From Micromonospora pisi (GTDB taxonomy: Bacteria > Actinomycetota > Actinomycetes > Mycobacteriales > Micromonosporaceae): a stretch of DNA of 64,000 nucleotides. The stretch covers positions 6,758,001 through 6,822,000 of the forward strand of contig NZ_RBKT01000001.1 of the NCBI RefSeq assembly GCF_003633685.1. Direction: 5' to 3'. The notes below the pieces were generated by a model. It saw nothing but the letters and a program-made list of their open reading frames with translations. It did no database searches and was not told the origin of the DNA. Within the stretch, counting starts at the first letter, position 1. Each line of letters begins with the position of its first letter. This document shows, piece after piece, positions 47,848 through 56,075 of the stretch. Both the position numbers and the translations under genes were made by a program.

Positions 47848-48159
47848 GTGGTCGCACCGAAGAAGTACCCCGATGAGCTACGTCAGCGTGCTGTGCGTTT
47901 GTACCGCGAGTCGGACCCGAAGCCGGTGATCCGGCGCCTGGCCGAGCAACTCGGCGTGCATCACGAGGCGTTGCGGAACTGGATCAGGCAGGCCGAGGCT
48001 GATGCGGGTGAGCGTCACGACCGGCCCACCAGCGAGATGGCCGAGGAGAACCGGCGGCTGCGTAAAGAGGTAGGCGAGCTGCGGCGGGCGAACGAGATCC
48101 TGAAGGCGGCGAGCGCGTATTTCGCGGCGGAGTTCGACCCGACCCGGCGACGGTCATGA
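47848..48159 (+). CDS. IS3-family transposase OrfA
   Basis: This 103-residue DNA-binding half of the transposase has helix-turn-helix DELRQRAVRLYRESDPKPVI with RRLAEQLGVHHEALRNWIRQ, then a leucine-zipper-like coil (ENRRLRKEVGELRRANEILK). GTG 47848 follows GGAGGA. Its stop overlaps the OrfB ATG (ATGA). IS3 elements normally make the active OrfAB by -1 frameshift; a clear slippery run is not seen, so coupling by overlap may operate here. Confidence 0.93.
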   Translation: MVAPKKYPDELRQRAVRLYRESDPKPVIRRLAEQLGVHHEALRNWIRQAEADAGERHDRPTSEMAEENRRLRKEVGELRRANEILKAASAYFAAEFDPTRRRS

Positions 48160-49082
48160 GGTTCATCCACGAACATCGTGACCAGTTCGCGGTCGCGCTC
48201 CTACTACGGGTCCTCAACATCGGCGCCTCGACGTACTACGCGTGGGTCAAGCAGGCCGAACAGCCCTGCGACCGCGACGTGGTCGACCTGGGCCTGCTCT
48301 CCAACATCCACGAGGTCTGGGCCACGTCCGGGCACACCTACGGCGCGGACCGGGTACACCGGCAGCTACGCCGCGACGGCATCCGGGTGGGCCGCAAGCG
48401 GGTCGAGCGGTTGATGGCCGCCCAGGGCTGGCAGGGCGCGTTCCTCCGTCGCGGCTGGCGCGGCGGCTCCACGAAGCAGGACCCACGGCACACGCCGGCA
48501 CCGGACCTGGTCAACCGGCAGTTCACCGCTGCCGGGCCGAACCGGCTGTGGGTCGCCGACGCCACTCGCATCCCCTGCGGCGAGGGCGTGTTCTGGCTCG
48601 CTGCGGTCCGCGACGTCTTCTCCCGCCGCATCGTCGGGTGGAAGACCTCCGACCGCTGCGACACCGACCTGATCCTCGCCGCCCTCGAATACGGCATCTG
48701 GTCCCGCGACGTCCGCGACGGCCAGTTGATCCACCACTCGGACAGGGGCTCGAACTACACGTCGTTCCGCTTCACCGAACGCCTGCAAGACAACGGAATC
48801 CTGCCCTCGATGGGCTCCGTCGGCGACTCGTACGACAACGCACTGATGGAGAACTTCTGGTCCACCCTGAAGATCGAACTGGTCTACCGCACGAGCTGGC
48901 GGACGCGAGACGAGGCCGAGAACGCGATCTTCGCCTACATCGACGGCTGGTACAACACCCGCCGCATCCAAAAGGAACTCGGCTACCTCAGCCCCGACGA
49001 GTACGAAACCGCCTGGCGTATCCGCCAGAGCAACCCAGCCGAGCCACCTATCGCCACCCCTGCGCCGGCCGGCAGCAGGTAA
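48156..49082 (+). CDS. IS3-family transposase OrfB (DDE integrase core)
   Basis: This 308-residue catalytic half has an N-terminal HTH_21 region (TSGHTYGADRVHRQLRRDGI) and an rve-type core with the DDE triad D135 (WVADATRI), D196 (IHHSDRGSNY) and E232 (NALMENFW), which gives the D-D-35-E spacing of this family. It ends 30 bases before the right terminal repeat. No frameshift or premature stop is present. Confidence 0.95.
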   Translation: MRFIHEHRDQFAVALLLRVLNIGASTYYAWVKQAEQPCDRDVVDLGLLSNIHEVWATSGHTYGADRVHRQLRRDGIRVGRKRVERLMAAQGWQGAFLRRGWRGGSTKQDPRHTPAPDLVNRQFTAAGPNRLWVADATRIPCGEGVFWLAAVRDVFSRRIVGWKTSDRCDTDLILAALEYGIWSRDVRDGQLIHHSDRGSNYTSFRFTERLQDNGILPSMGSVGDSYDNALMENFWSTLKIELVYRTSWRTRDEAENAIFAYIDGWYNTRRIQKELGYLSPDEYETAWRIRQSNPAEPPIATPAPAGSR

Positions 49083-49112
49083 CCACCGCTCCATCAAAGC
49101 GGGGGGAACTCA

Positions 49113-50043
49113 GGGTCCGCAGGGTGATGTGGGTGCCCAGGGTGTTCAAGGTGTCCAGGGCGACGCGGGTGTTCAGGGTCCGCAGGGTGATGTGGGTGCT
49201 CAGGGCGTTCAAGGTTTCCAAGGCGTCCAGGGCGACGCGGGTGCTCAGGGTGCGCAGGGCGACGCCGGTGTTCAGGGTCCGCAGGGTGATGTGGGTGCTC
49301 AGGGTGTTCAGGGTTTCCAGGGCGACGCTGGTGTTCAGGGTCCGCAGGGTGATGTGGGTGCTCAGGGTGTTCAGGGTTTCCAGGGCGACGCTGGTGTTCA
49401 GGGTCCGCAGGGTGATGTGGGTGCCCAGGGTGTTCAGGGTTTCCAAGGTGATGTGGGTGTTCAGGGTCCGCAGGGTGATGTGGGTGCTCAGGGTGTTCAA
49501 GGTTTCCAAGGCGCCCAGGGCGACGCGGGTGCTCAAGGTTTCCAAGGCGCCCAGGGCGACGCGGGCACTCAAGGCGCCCAGGGCGCCCAAGGTGCAATGG
49601 GCTTGCCGGGCGTACCAGGACCGCAGGGCGTGCAGGGCGCCCAGGGCGCGCAGGGCGTCCAGGGCACGCAGGGCGTCCAGGGCGCGCAGGGAGTGGCGGG
49701 CAACGGAATCCAGTCCGCCTACATTCAGGGCCCGCTGACCGTGATTGCGGATACCCCCGTTAATTTCGGGTGCGTTCCCGGAGACATTGCTGTCGGAACC
49801 GGATATCAGCTCTCGGGTGCGGGCGTCAACCCGGTGCTGATCCAGCCGCTCTCGATCAGTGGCTACCAGTTCACCTTTACCGGTGGAGGTGCCGACATCT
49901 GGGTGTCCTGCATTTCGCCCGCCACACCGGTGGCGTTAAGGGCTCCGGCCAACACGTCGGGCCGGGCAACGGCCAACAGTAATAAGGCCAGCCGGCCGAA
50001 CAGCAAGTCGGACCGCCCCGTTACCGTCAAGGAGGAGAAATGA
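49113..50043 (+). pseudogene. Collagen-like protein, 3' part (split by IS3 element)
   Basis: The Gly-x-Gln triplet region resumes immediately after the IS and runs to about 49690, ending G-M-L-P-G-V-P-G-type and G-V-A-G-N-G triplets. A beta-rich domain of about 75 residues follows (IQSAYIQGPLTVIADTPVNF, two Cys at CVPGD and WVSCISP), then a basic, Ser-rich tail with no sortase motif. The small C-terminal domain probably directs trimer formation, as in BclA-type collagens. Its stop overlaps the lipoprotein start (ATGA). Expression of the intact protein would need loss of the IS. Confidence 0.85.
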
Positions 50044-50660
50044 GCATGCGTCAGATATTCGGGTCGCTCGCCTGTGGTGCGGTCCTGCTGACCGGAGTCG
50101 CGGCATGCAGCGAGGATCCTGCTCAGAAGCCGCAGACGAGCAGCTCCGGCAATAGCGACAAGGCGAGTGGCGGCACCGGAACCGCGCCGGCGGACCTGCT
50201 GAATCTCGGTGTCGAGCAGGGCCAAGCCGGTAACTTGGACGAGGCGAAGACCACCTTCGAGAAGGTGCTGGCAGCCGAGGCCAACAACAAGTTCGCCTGG
50301 TTCAACCTGGGCTTCATCGCCCAGTCGCGCAACCAGGCCGACGAGGCGGTCAGCAACTACGACAAGGCGTTGGAGGTCGACGCCAACTACAAGCCGGCCC
50401 TTTACAACAAGGCCATTGCATTAGAAAGTAAGGCCCCGACGACGTCGATGGACATCTACCGCAAGGTCGTGTCGATCGACGACAAGTCGTCAACCGCCTA
50501 CCTCCGACTAGGCATACTGCTGTCCCAATCCGGTGACGACGCGGAAGCGCGGGCCGCCTTCGACGCGGCGATCCGACTGGACAACGGGCTCGCCTCAGCC
50601 GTTCCGGCGAAGTACCGCGCGACCCCGACTGCTCGGTCCTCGGCACGGGCGGGTAGGTGA
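50040..50660 (+). CDS. TPR lipoprotein
   Basis: This 206-residue lipoprotein has a signal with lipobox LTGVAAC (C23) and a Ser/Gly linker. Four tetratricopeptide repeats follow (for example LLNLGVEQGQAGNLDEAKTT, NLGFIAQSRNQADEAVSNYD, LRLGILLSQSGDDAEARAAF). TPRs hold protein partners, so it may bind the collagen-like protein or a modification enzyme at the membrane (inference). It is coupled to both neighbours by four-base overlaps. Confidence 0.87.
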   Translation: MSMRQIFGSLACGAVLLTGVAACSEDPAQKPQTSSSGNSDKASGGTGTAPADLLNLGVEQGQAGNLDEAKTTFEKVLAAEANNKFAWFNLGFIAQSRNQADEAVSNYDKALEVDANYKPALYNKAIALESKAPTTSMDIYRKVVSIDDKSSTAYLRLGILLSQSGDDAEARAAFDAAIRLDNGLASAVPAKYRATPTARSSARAGR

Positions 50661-51934
50661 TTGAGTCAATGCATACACCGCGCGTAACGGTCTTCACGGG
50701 GAGTAACCGCACCCGTTTCATCGACGAATGTTTCCGATCACTGGTCGCGCAGACTTTCGCCGACTGGGAATGGGTGGTCATTCTCAACCAGGGGTCTCGA
50801 TGGCGGCCTGAGCGGCACGACGATCGGATCCGGCTTATTGTCCAGGACAACCTGAACGGCGTTGGCGCCGTGAAGGGGTACGCCTGCGCCGAGGCTGCCG
50901 GGGAAATCCTGGTCGAGCTTGACGACGACGATCTGCTCAGCAGCGACTGTCTCCAAGAAATCGTCGACGCCTTCGACTCCAACCCGGAGGTGGGGTTCGT
51001 CTACAGCGACACCGCGCAGATCCAGGAGGACGGCAGTCGCTGCGAAGACCGTTTCGCGAGTTCATTCGGCTGGCAGCACTACGACGAGAAGGTGGACGGC
51101 CGCGAGGTGCTGGTCTGTCGGGCGTTGCCGCCGACGCCGCACAATGTGAGCTACATCTGGTACGCACCGAACCATGTGCGGGCCTTCCGCCGGGACATCT
51201 ACGAGAAGGTCGGCGGATACGACGAGTCGCTCGACGTTGCGGACGACGCCGATCTCATGGCTCGGATTTACCAGGTGAGCGAATTTCATCACATTCAGAA
51301 ATGCCTGTACCTGCAGCGCATGCATGCCAAGAACACGCAGCGCATTCCGGATGTCAACGCCCGTATCCAGCAGCGTACGGTGGAGATCTACGACCGGAAC
51401 ATCCAACAGAATGCGCTGGCCTGGTCACGGCGACAGGGACTCCTGGCGCTCGACCTGGGAGCGGCCCACGGCAAACCGGAAGGATATCTCGGTCTGGACT
51501 GCCACGACGGGTCGGGCGTCGACATGGTCTGCGATGTGACGAAGGGGGTCGATCTGCCAGACAACAGCGTCGGGGTCATCCGGGCTGCGGATTTCCTGGA
51601 ACACATTCCGGACAAAATCGCACTGTTCAACGAGTTGTACCGACTGCTCGCGCCGAACGGGATGCTGCTGTCGCTGACACCCAGCACCGACGGTCGGGGT
51701 GCCTACCAGGATCCGACACATGTGGCGTTCTACAACGAAAACTCGTTCTGGTATTTTACGGACGCCAACTATTCTCGGTTCGTGCCAGAAATCAAATGCC
51801 GATTCCAGGCGTCGCGGTTGGTCACGTACTTCCCGAGCGAATGGCACCAGACGCACAACATCCCGTACGTCTCCGCTAATCTCATTGCGATCAAGGACGA
51901 CGCCCTACGCAACGGCGGCCTGTTGAACATATGA
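50657..51934 (+). CDS. GT2 glycosyltransferase fused to a SAM-methyltransferase-like domain
   Basis: This 425-residue cytoplasmic protein has an N-terminal GT2 fold (PRVTVFTGSNRTRFIDECFR, with the D-x-D block LVELDDDDLL) and a C-terminal class I methyltransferase-like domain from about residue 255. There LALDLGAAHGKPEGYLGLD stands for motif I, followed by RAADFLEHIPDKIALFNELY. Motif I lacks the usual G-x-G-x-G, so methyl transfer is not assured. Its coupling to a collagen-like gene suggests it glycosylates, and perhaps methylates, that protein, as seen for BclA collagens of Bacillus. GTG 50657 overlaps the previous stop. Confidence 0.82.
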   Translation: MIESMHTPRVTVFTGSNRTRFIDECFRSLVAQTFADWEWVVILNQGSRWRPERHDDRIRLIVQDNLNGVGAVKGYACAEAAGEILVELDDDDLLSSDCLQEIVDAFDSNPEVGFVYSDTAQIQEDGSRCEDRFASSFGWQHYDEKVDGREVLVCRALPPTPHNVSYIWYAPNHVRAFRRDIYEKVGGYDESLDVADDADLMARIYQVSEFHHIQKCLYLQRMHAKNTQRIPDVNARIQQRTVEIYDRNIQQNALAWSRRQGLLALDLGAAHGKPEGYLGLDCHDGSGVDMVCDVTKGVDLPDNSVGVIRAADFLEHIPDKIALFNELYRLLAPNGMLLSLTPSTDGRGAYQDPTHVAFYNENSFWYFTDANYSRFVPEIKCRFQASRLVTYFPSEWHQTHNIPYVSANLIAIKDDALRNGGLLNI

Positions 51935-52020
51935 CTATCGGGCGGGCGCAGCCAGCGTCCCGGTTCTACGAGACACCCGGCCGTGCTTGATCGATCTCGT
52001 AGCGGCGGACTTCCCTAGTG

Positions 52021-52629
52021 CTAGTAGCTCAGTAGTCTGCGTACGTTCCCGAGAACGGAGAACCAGCAGGACTCCGGATACTCCATCGCGGCCGGGTCGG
52101 CCCGGCGCATCAGCGACAGCAGCCTCGCCTCCGCTCCCTCGGGATCGACCACGTCGGCGTCCGCCTCGAGGTCGTACTGCGGTCGCTCGACCTCCAGCGC
52201 GTGCAGGAAGAACGCCAGCCGGTCGACACCGCTGTTGAGCAGGTGCGGAGCACCGTCCTCCGGAATGCAGTACACGACGCCGGTGGTCGTGTCCACGATG
52301 GCGTCGTCGAGGCCGATCCCACCGAGCGTCAGCCAGGCCGACATGTCGAAGGGACAGCTCGGATGCCGTCGCGCGACGCGCTCCCACGCCTCGCCGCCGA
52401 CTTGCAGATCGCCGTCGACGAAAAGCTGGGCGGCCTCGAACCAGCCCACCCGGTCCGGTAGGCCGACGTCACGCAGGAAGGCCCGGGTCGGTTCGTGCGT
52501 GACAGCGGCAAGAGTCGCGTCGTCCAGCGTGACCATATCCTCGGCGCGGTAGACCGACTCCATCCGCGCCCGATCGATCAGCCAGCCTGAATCCATGTTC
52601 ATGGGGTCGTCAGCGTACGCCGCCGCCAT
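52021..52629 (-). CDS. SUKH-4-like immunity-type protein
   Basis: This 202-residue protein has THEPTRAFLRDVGLPDRVGW, FVDGDLQVGGEAWERVA, VVYCIPEDGAPHLLNSGVDR and LAFFLHALEV, the SUKH-4 (SMI1/KNR4-like) pattern. Many SUKH proteins are immunity proteins against toxins of contact-dependent systems, but no toxin is in the window. ATG 52629 is one base after the GNAT stop, which fixes the start by coupling. Confidence 0.75.
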   Translation of the reverse strand: MAAAYADDPMNMDSGWLIDRARMESVYRAEDMVTLDDATLAAVTHEPTRAFLRDVGLPDRVGWFEAAQLFVDGDLQVGGEAWERVARRHPSCPFDMSAWLTLGGIGLDDAIVDTTTGVVYCIPEDGAPHLLNSGVDRLAFFLHALEVERPQYDLEADADVVDPEGAEARLLSLMRRADPAAMEYPESCWFSVLGNVRRLLSY

Positions 52630-52630
52630 G

Positions 52631-53086
52631 TCACGAAGGTCGAGCGACGTACGCCGTCTTGACGTCGGCGGAGAACCCGCAAGCTCGGTAGAAGGCGTGG
52701 GTCGCGGGCTCACGCGAGGCCGTCATCAACATCGCCTTGTAACAGCCGGCGTCCCATGCGGCCTGGAGTGTGCCCGCCATGATCTGTCTGCCCAGACCGG
52801 TGCCTCGCCGCGATTCCTCGACGACGACGTTCTCGATGACGGCGTAGGGCGAAGCCGATCGGGTGATGTTGGGGATCACGTTGAGGTACGTCGTGGCGAC
52901 GACAACCCCGTCCAGTTCGAGTACGAAGAGACGCAGCGCCGGAGTGCCCAGGATCTGCTCGAAAGCCGCCGCGTCGGATCCGTCCTCCAGGACCGGATCG
53001 CCGGGGTGCAGTTGCCGGTAGAGGTGGATGATCTGCTCGAAGTCGCCGGGTCGCGCCGCACGGAACACGCCCTGGAGCGTAACCAA
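52631..53086 (-). CDS. GNAT family N-acetyltransferase
   Basis: This 151-residue acetyltransferase has AARPGDFEQIIHLYRQLHPG at the N-terminus and the acetyl-CoA block IENVVVEESRRGTGLGRQIM, ending HAFYRACGFSADVKTAYV. Complete by family standards. It heads a two-gene transcript with the SUKH protein. Substrate unknown. Confidence 0.88.
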   Translation of the reverse strand: MVTLQGVFRAARPGDFEQIIHLYRQLHPGDPVLEDGSDAAAFEQILGTPALRLFVLELDGVVVATTYLNVIPNITRSASPYAVIENVVVEESRRGTGLGRQIMAGTLQAAWDAGCYKAMLMTASREPATHAFYRACGFSADVKTAYVARPS

Positions 53087-53301
53087 CCCATCGGTACGTT
53101 CTCAGCCCCGTTTCTTTGCCCGGGTTGCGAGATCAAAGTCTCCGCGTGAGGCGACTCGTACGGCCTGGGTGATTTGGGTCGCTTTCTCTTCTCCGGTCGG
53201 GGTGTCCACGGGCTACGGTGACGCCGGTTCAAATGATCAACGTGAGCGGCCCTCTCCACGGGCGCTCACGGGCACCGGGTGAAGAACCCGAAGGAGGTTC
53301 C

Positions 53302-55518
53302 ATGGCACGCAGCCGCCTTGTTGGGGCGCTCGCCGCCGTTCTGGTCCTACCGGCCCTTTCCGTCGTCGCTTCGACGTCACCGGCATCGGCGCAAGCCGTC
53401 ACGCCGAAGGCCGCCCCGCCGAGTGACATGCGTGAGCTCACTCGGAAGGACTTCAAGCTGGACGGTCGGCCGATCGACACGTCCCCGCGTTACCAGCCCC
53501 GTACGGCTGACGCCAGGTCCCGGACGGCGGCGGTCGAGACCCCGCCGGTCGGCACGGTCCGTCAGTGGCTCGCCATGGACGACATCGAGGGCTCGGTCTA
53601 CCGCAAGGACTACACGCTCCGGGCCGTCGGTGAGCACATCGAGGTCTGGGTCGCCAACGACCTGGCGTTCCCGGCCGGCGACTGTCGCCTTCAGCTGCCC
53701 TCCTCGACGCAGGTCACCGACGCGCAGGTGAAGAACCTCGTCGACGAGTTCGACAACAACATGTACCCGAAGGAGACCGCGGCGTTCAGCACGCCGCCGG
53801 ACCGGGACGGCACCCACGCCCAGGTCGGGCCGGACGAGAACGGCAACGGCGGGGTCTACACCGGCGGCGGCGACAAGACCGTCACGCTGGTGGACAACGT
53901 ACGCGACGACAACTTCTACGACTTCCCGGCCGCTCCGACCTACATCGCCGGGTTCTTCTCCGCGAATTTCAACGAGTTGCTCGACCGCAACGTGATGACC
54001 ATCGACGCGTTCGACTGGTTGCACCGGATGGGGGCCAACCCGCCGGACGAGCCGACCGACGACCTGTGCACCAGCCGTAGCGCGCGGCCGCACAGCTACG
54101 AGGGTACGTTCGCGCACGAGTGGCAGCACCTGCTCCAGTACTACACCGACCCGTTCGAGGTGAACTGGATCAACGAAGGGCTCTCCGACTTTGCCCAGAC
54201 GCTGACCGGTTACGTCACCTCGACGGCTACGATCTTCGATCGGGGTGCGGACAGCCACCTCTACTGCTACCAGGGCTTCGGCACGGTGGAAACGCCGTTC
54301 AACCCGAACCCGCGCGACTGCGGTGGCCCGGAGAACTCGCTCACCCTCTGGGACGAGAGCCCCAACCCGAACGCGGTGCTCGCCGACTACGGCAACGCGT
54401 ACTCGTTCATGTTGTTCCTGTACGACCGGTACGGCGCCGACTTCATGTCCAAGCTGCACCGGGACGGCGCTCACCAGGGTCTCGCGAGCCTGGAGGCCGC
54501 GCTCAAGGACGAAGGGGTCCGCGACGTCTACCAGGTCATCCACGACTACCAGTCGATGACCCTGCTCGACAAGATTGTTGGCGATGCGCGGCTGGGGCTC
54601 ATTCTCGGCGTCGCCAAGAGCCGTGTCACCACGCCGAGCCTGCGCTCGACGGTGAACCTGGCCAACCCGGCCGCCAACAGCACCCCGGGGGTCGCCCCCA
54701 ACGGAGCCGACTACGTGCAGCTCGCCACGGCCAAGGGCAAGACCCTGCGCGGTAGCGACCTGCGGTCGGTGAAGTTCCAGGGGGCTCGGACCCTGCCCGC
54801 GCTTCCGCTGGCCTGGACGACCACCGCCCAGGATCCGGACCGCCCGGGTAACGCCGTGCTCTGGTCCGGCAACGCCAACAGCACGGACGCGGCCGCGGTC
54901 ACCTCGGTCACCGTGCCGAGCACCGACCCGACGCTGCGGTTCCTGGCCAAGTACGGTGCCGAGTTCGGCTTCGACTACGGCTACGTGACCGTGTCGACCG
55001 ACGGCGGTGCCACGTACACCGTCATCCCCGGCGACCAGACGGTCGCGGGACCGCTCGGCCCGGGTCTCAACGGCACGACGAACGGCTTCGAGCCCCGCTC
55101 GTACGACCTGTCCGCGTACGCCGGCAAGACCGTGCTGCTCGGCTTCCGTTACGTCAGTGACGGTGGCGTCAACGAGGGCGGCCTGTCGATCGACGACATC
55201 ACCGTCGGCGGCAAGGCGATCAGCGACGGCAGCAGCCTCGCCCCATTCCAGTCGCCCAGCCAGATCCACCCGACGACGGTCCACAACTGGAACCTGAAGC
55301 TCATCGGCATCGACGACAAGCACTCGCTCGCCTGGCAGTTCGAGTCCAACGGACGGCCCGAGGTGACGATCGGAAAGCTTGAGCTGGCACTGCTCAACGC
55401 GTTCCCGAAGGTCGTCGCCGTGGTGTCGTACGACGAGCCGACCGAGCAGCTCAAGCAGTACGCGCCGTACACGCTGACCGTGAACGGAGCGGTACAGCCC
55501 GGAGGGACGGCTCACTGA
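53302..55518 (+). CDS. Secreted HExxH metallopeptidase (immune-inhibitor-A-like)
   Basis: This 738-residue exported protein starts at ATG 53302 behind AAGGAGG. A signal peptide (about 1-31, to SPASAQA) precedes a propeptide-like region and a zinc peptidase domain with H272-E-W-Q-H and a third ligand in NEGLSDFAQ about 20 residues on. The C-terminal half (from about 480) holds a jelly-roll/MAM-like region (FGFDYGYVTVSTDGGATYTV, GFRYVSDGGVNEGGLSIDDI). Immune inhibitor A and M6-type proteases are the closest by pattern. Its target is unknown; a hairpin terminator follows. Confidence 0.85.
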   Translation: MARSRLVGALAAVLVLPALSVVASTSPASAQAVTPKAAPPSDMRELTRKDFKLDGRPIDTSPRYQPRTADARSRTAAVETPPVGTVRQWLAMDDIEGSVYRKDYTLRAVGEHIEVWVANDLAFPAGDCRLQLPSSTQVTDAQVKNLVDEFDNNMYPKETAAFSTPPDRDGTHAQVGPDENGNGGVYTGGGDKTVTLVDNVRDDNFYDFPAAPTYIAGFFSANFNELLDRNVMTIDAFDWLHRMGANPPDEPTDDLCTSRSARPHSYEGTFAHEWQHLLQYYTDPFEVNWINEGLSDFAQTLTGYVTSTATIFDRGADSHLYCYQGFGTVETPFNPNPRDCGGPENSLTLWDESPNPNAVLADYGNAYSFMLFLYDRYGADFMSKLHRDGAHQGLASLEAALKDEGVRDVYQVIHDYQSMTLLDKIVGDARLGLILGVAKSRVTTPSLRSTVNLANPAANSTPGVAPNGADYVQLATAKGKTLRGSDLRSVKFQGARTLPALPLAWTTTAQDPDRPGNAVLWSGNANSTDAAAVTSVTVPSTDPTLRFLAKYGAEFGFDYGYVTVSTDGGATYTVIPGDQTVAGPLGPGLNGTTNGFEPRSYDLSAYAGKTVLLGFRYVSDGGVNEGGLSIDDITVGGKAISDGSSLAPFQSPSQIHPTTVHNWNLKLIGIDDKHSLAWQFESNGRPEVTIGKLELALLNAFPKVVAVVSYDEPTEQLKQYAPYTLTVNGAVQPGGTAH

Positions 55519-55536
55519 GCCGACGTCCCATCGGTC

Positions 55537-55578
55537 GCAGGGGCGCCCACCGTCGAGTTCGGCGGTGAGCGCCCCTGC
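55537..55578 (+). terminator. Hairpin terminator after the metallopeptidase
   Basis: A 10-bp outer stem (55537-55546 with 55569-55578) and a 5-bp inner stem (55548-55552 with 55563-55567) lie 19 bases past the stop. GC-rich, no T-run. Confidence 0.7.
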
Positions 55579-55600
55579 GGCGTTTCCAGCACGATCGGTC

Positions 55601-56068
55601 TCAGGTGGGACTGAGCCAACGGGTCATCCGGTCGGCGAAAACCACCTCATAGGGAAGACCTCGCAGGTCATCCTCGGTCACATCCAGGCCGCGAGCCCGC
55701 GCCAGCTCGGCCAGCCATGACCAATCGTGTTCCTGCTCCATCGCGCACTCTTCGTCGTTGGGAAGCACGGCGCTCAAAACTTGCTGGGTGATGCTTTCCC
55801 GAGTCTCGACGAGCGGTACAACACCACCCGGGACACCGGTTGATCTGGCAGTGACACTGAACCCACGTTCCGCGTGCAGGAGCACGCGCCGACCGTCCTC
55901 CAGTATCGCGAACTCACTGACTAGGAAGCTCCGGGTGCTCGCGTCCTCGGGGTAGGCCCCTTGGAGATCGCAGCTGGCACCCAGGCCGACGACACGGCCG
56001 GGCTCGACCCGGGGAAGACCCCTGGGCGCACGGTAGGCGCCCGGCGCTGGGCGCCAACCGGCTTCCAC
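55601..56068 (-). CDS. Conserved hypothetical protein
   Basis: This 155-residue protein opens VEAGWRPAPGAYRAPRGLPR and VEPGRVVGLGASCDLQGAYP, then EFAILEDGRRVLLHAERGFS. The pattern is one I associate with an uncharacterised actinobacterial family of this length. GTG 56068 is eight bases past the stop of the FAD oxidase gene, so it is probably co-transcribed with it. Function unknown. Confidence 0.65.
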   Translation of the reverse strand: MEAGWRPAPGAYRAPRGLPRVEPGRVVGLGASCDLQGAYPEDASTRSFLVSEFAILEDGRRVLLHAERGFSVTARSTGVPGGVVPLVETRESITQQVLSAVLPNDEECAMEQEHDWSWLAELARARGLDVTEDDLRGLPYEVVFADRMTRWLSPT

Positions 56069-56075
56069 GCTCAGC

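Larger units (their letters stand above)
47783..49112 (+). mobile_element. IS3-family insertion sequence, complete
   Basis: This 1330-bp element has imperfect terminal inverted repeats (left from 47783 and right ending 49112; both begin TGAG and share CCCCCGCTTT), two overlapping transposase frames, and a 3-bp GGG duplication (47780-47782 and 49113-49115). Both ends and both genes look intact, so it may still move. Confidence 0.92.

Noticed and set aside
47848-48159. A programmed -1 frameshift slippery run in the IS3 OrfA/OrfB overlap
   Set aside because: No A-rich heptamer is visible; the two genes overlap by ATGA and can be translated by coupling.
53377-55515. A 712-codon antisense frame over the metallopeptidase
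   Set aside because: Antisense shadow typical of GC-rich coding DNA; the sense frame has a signal peptide and HExxH.
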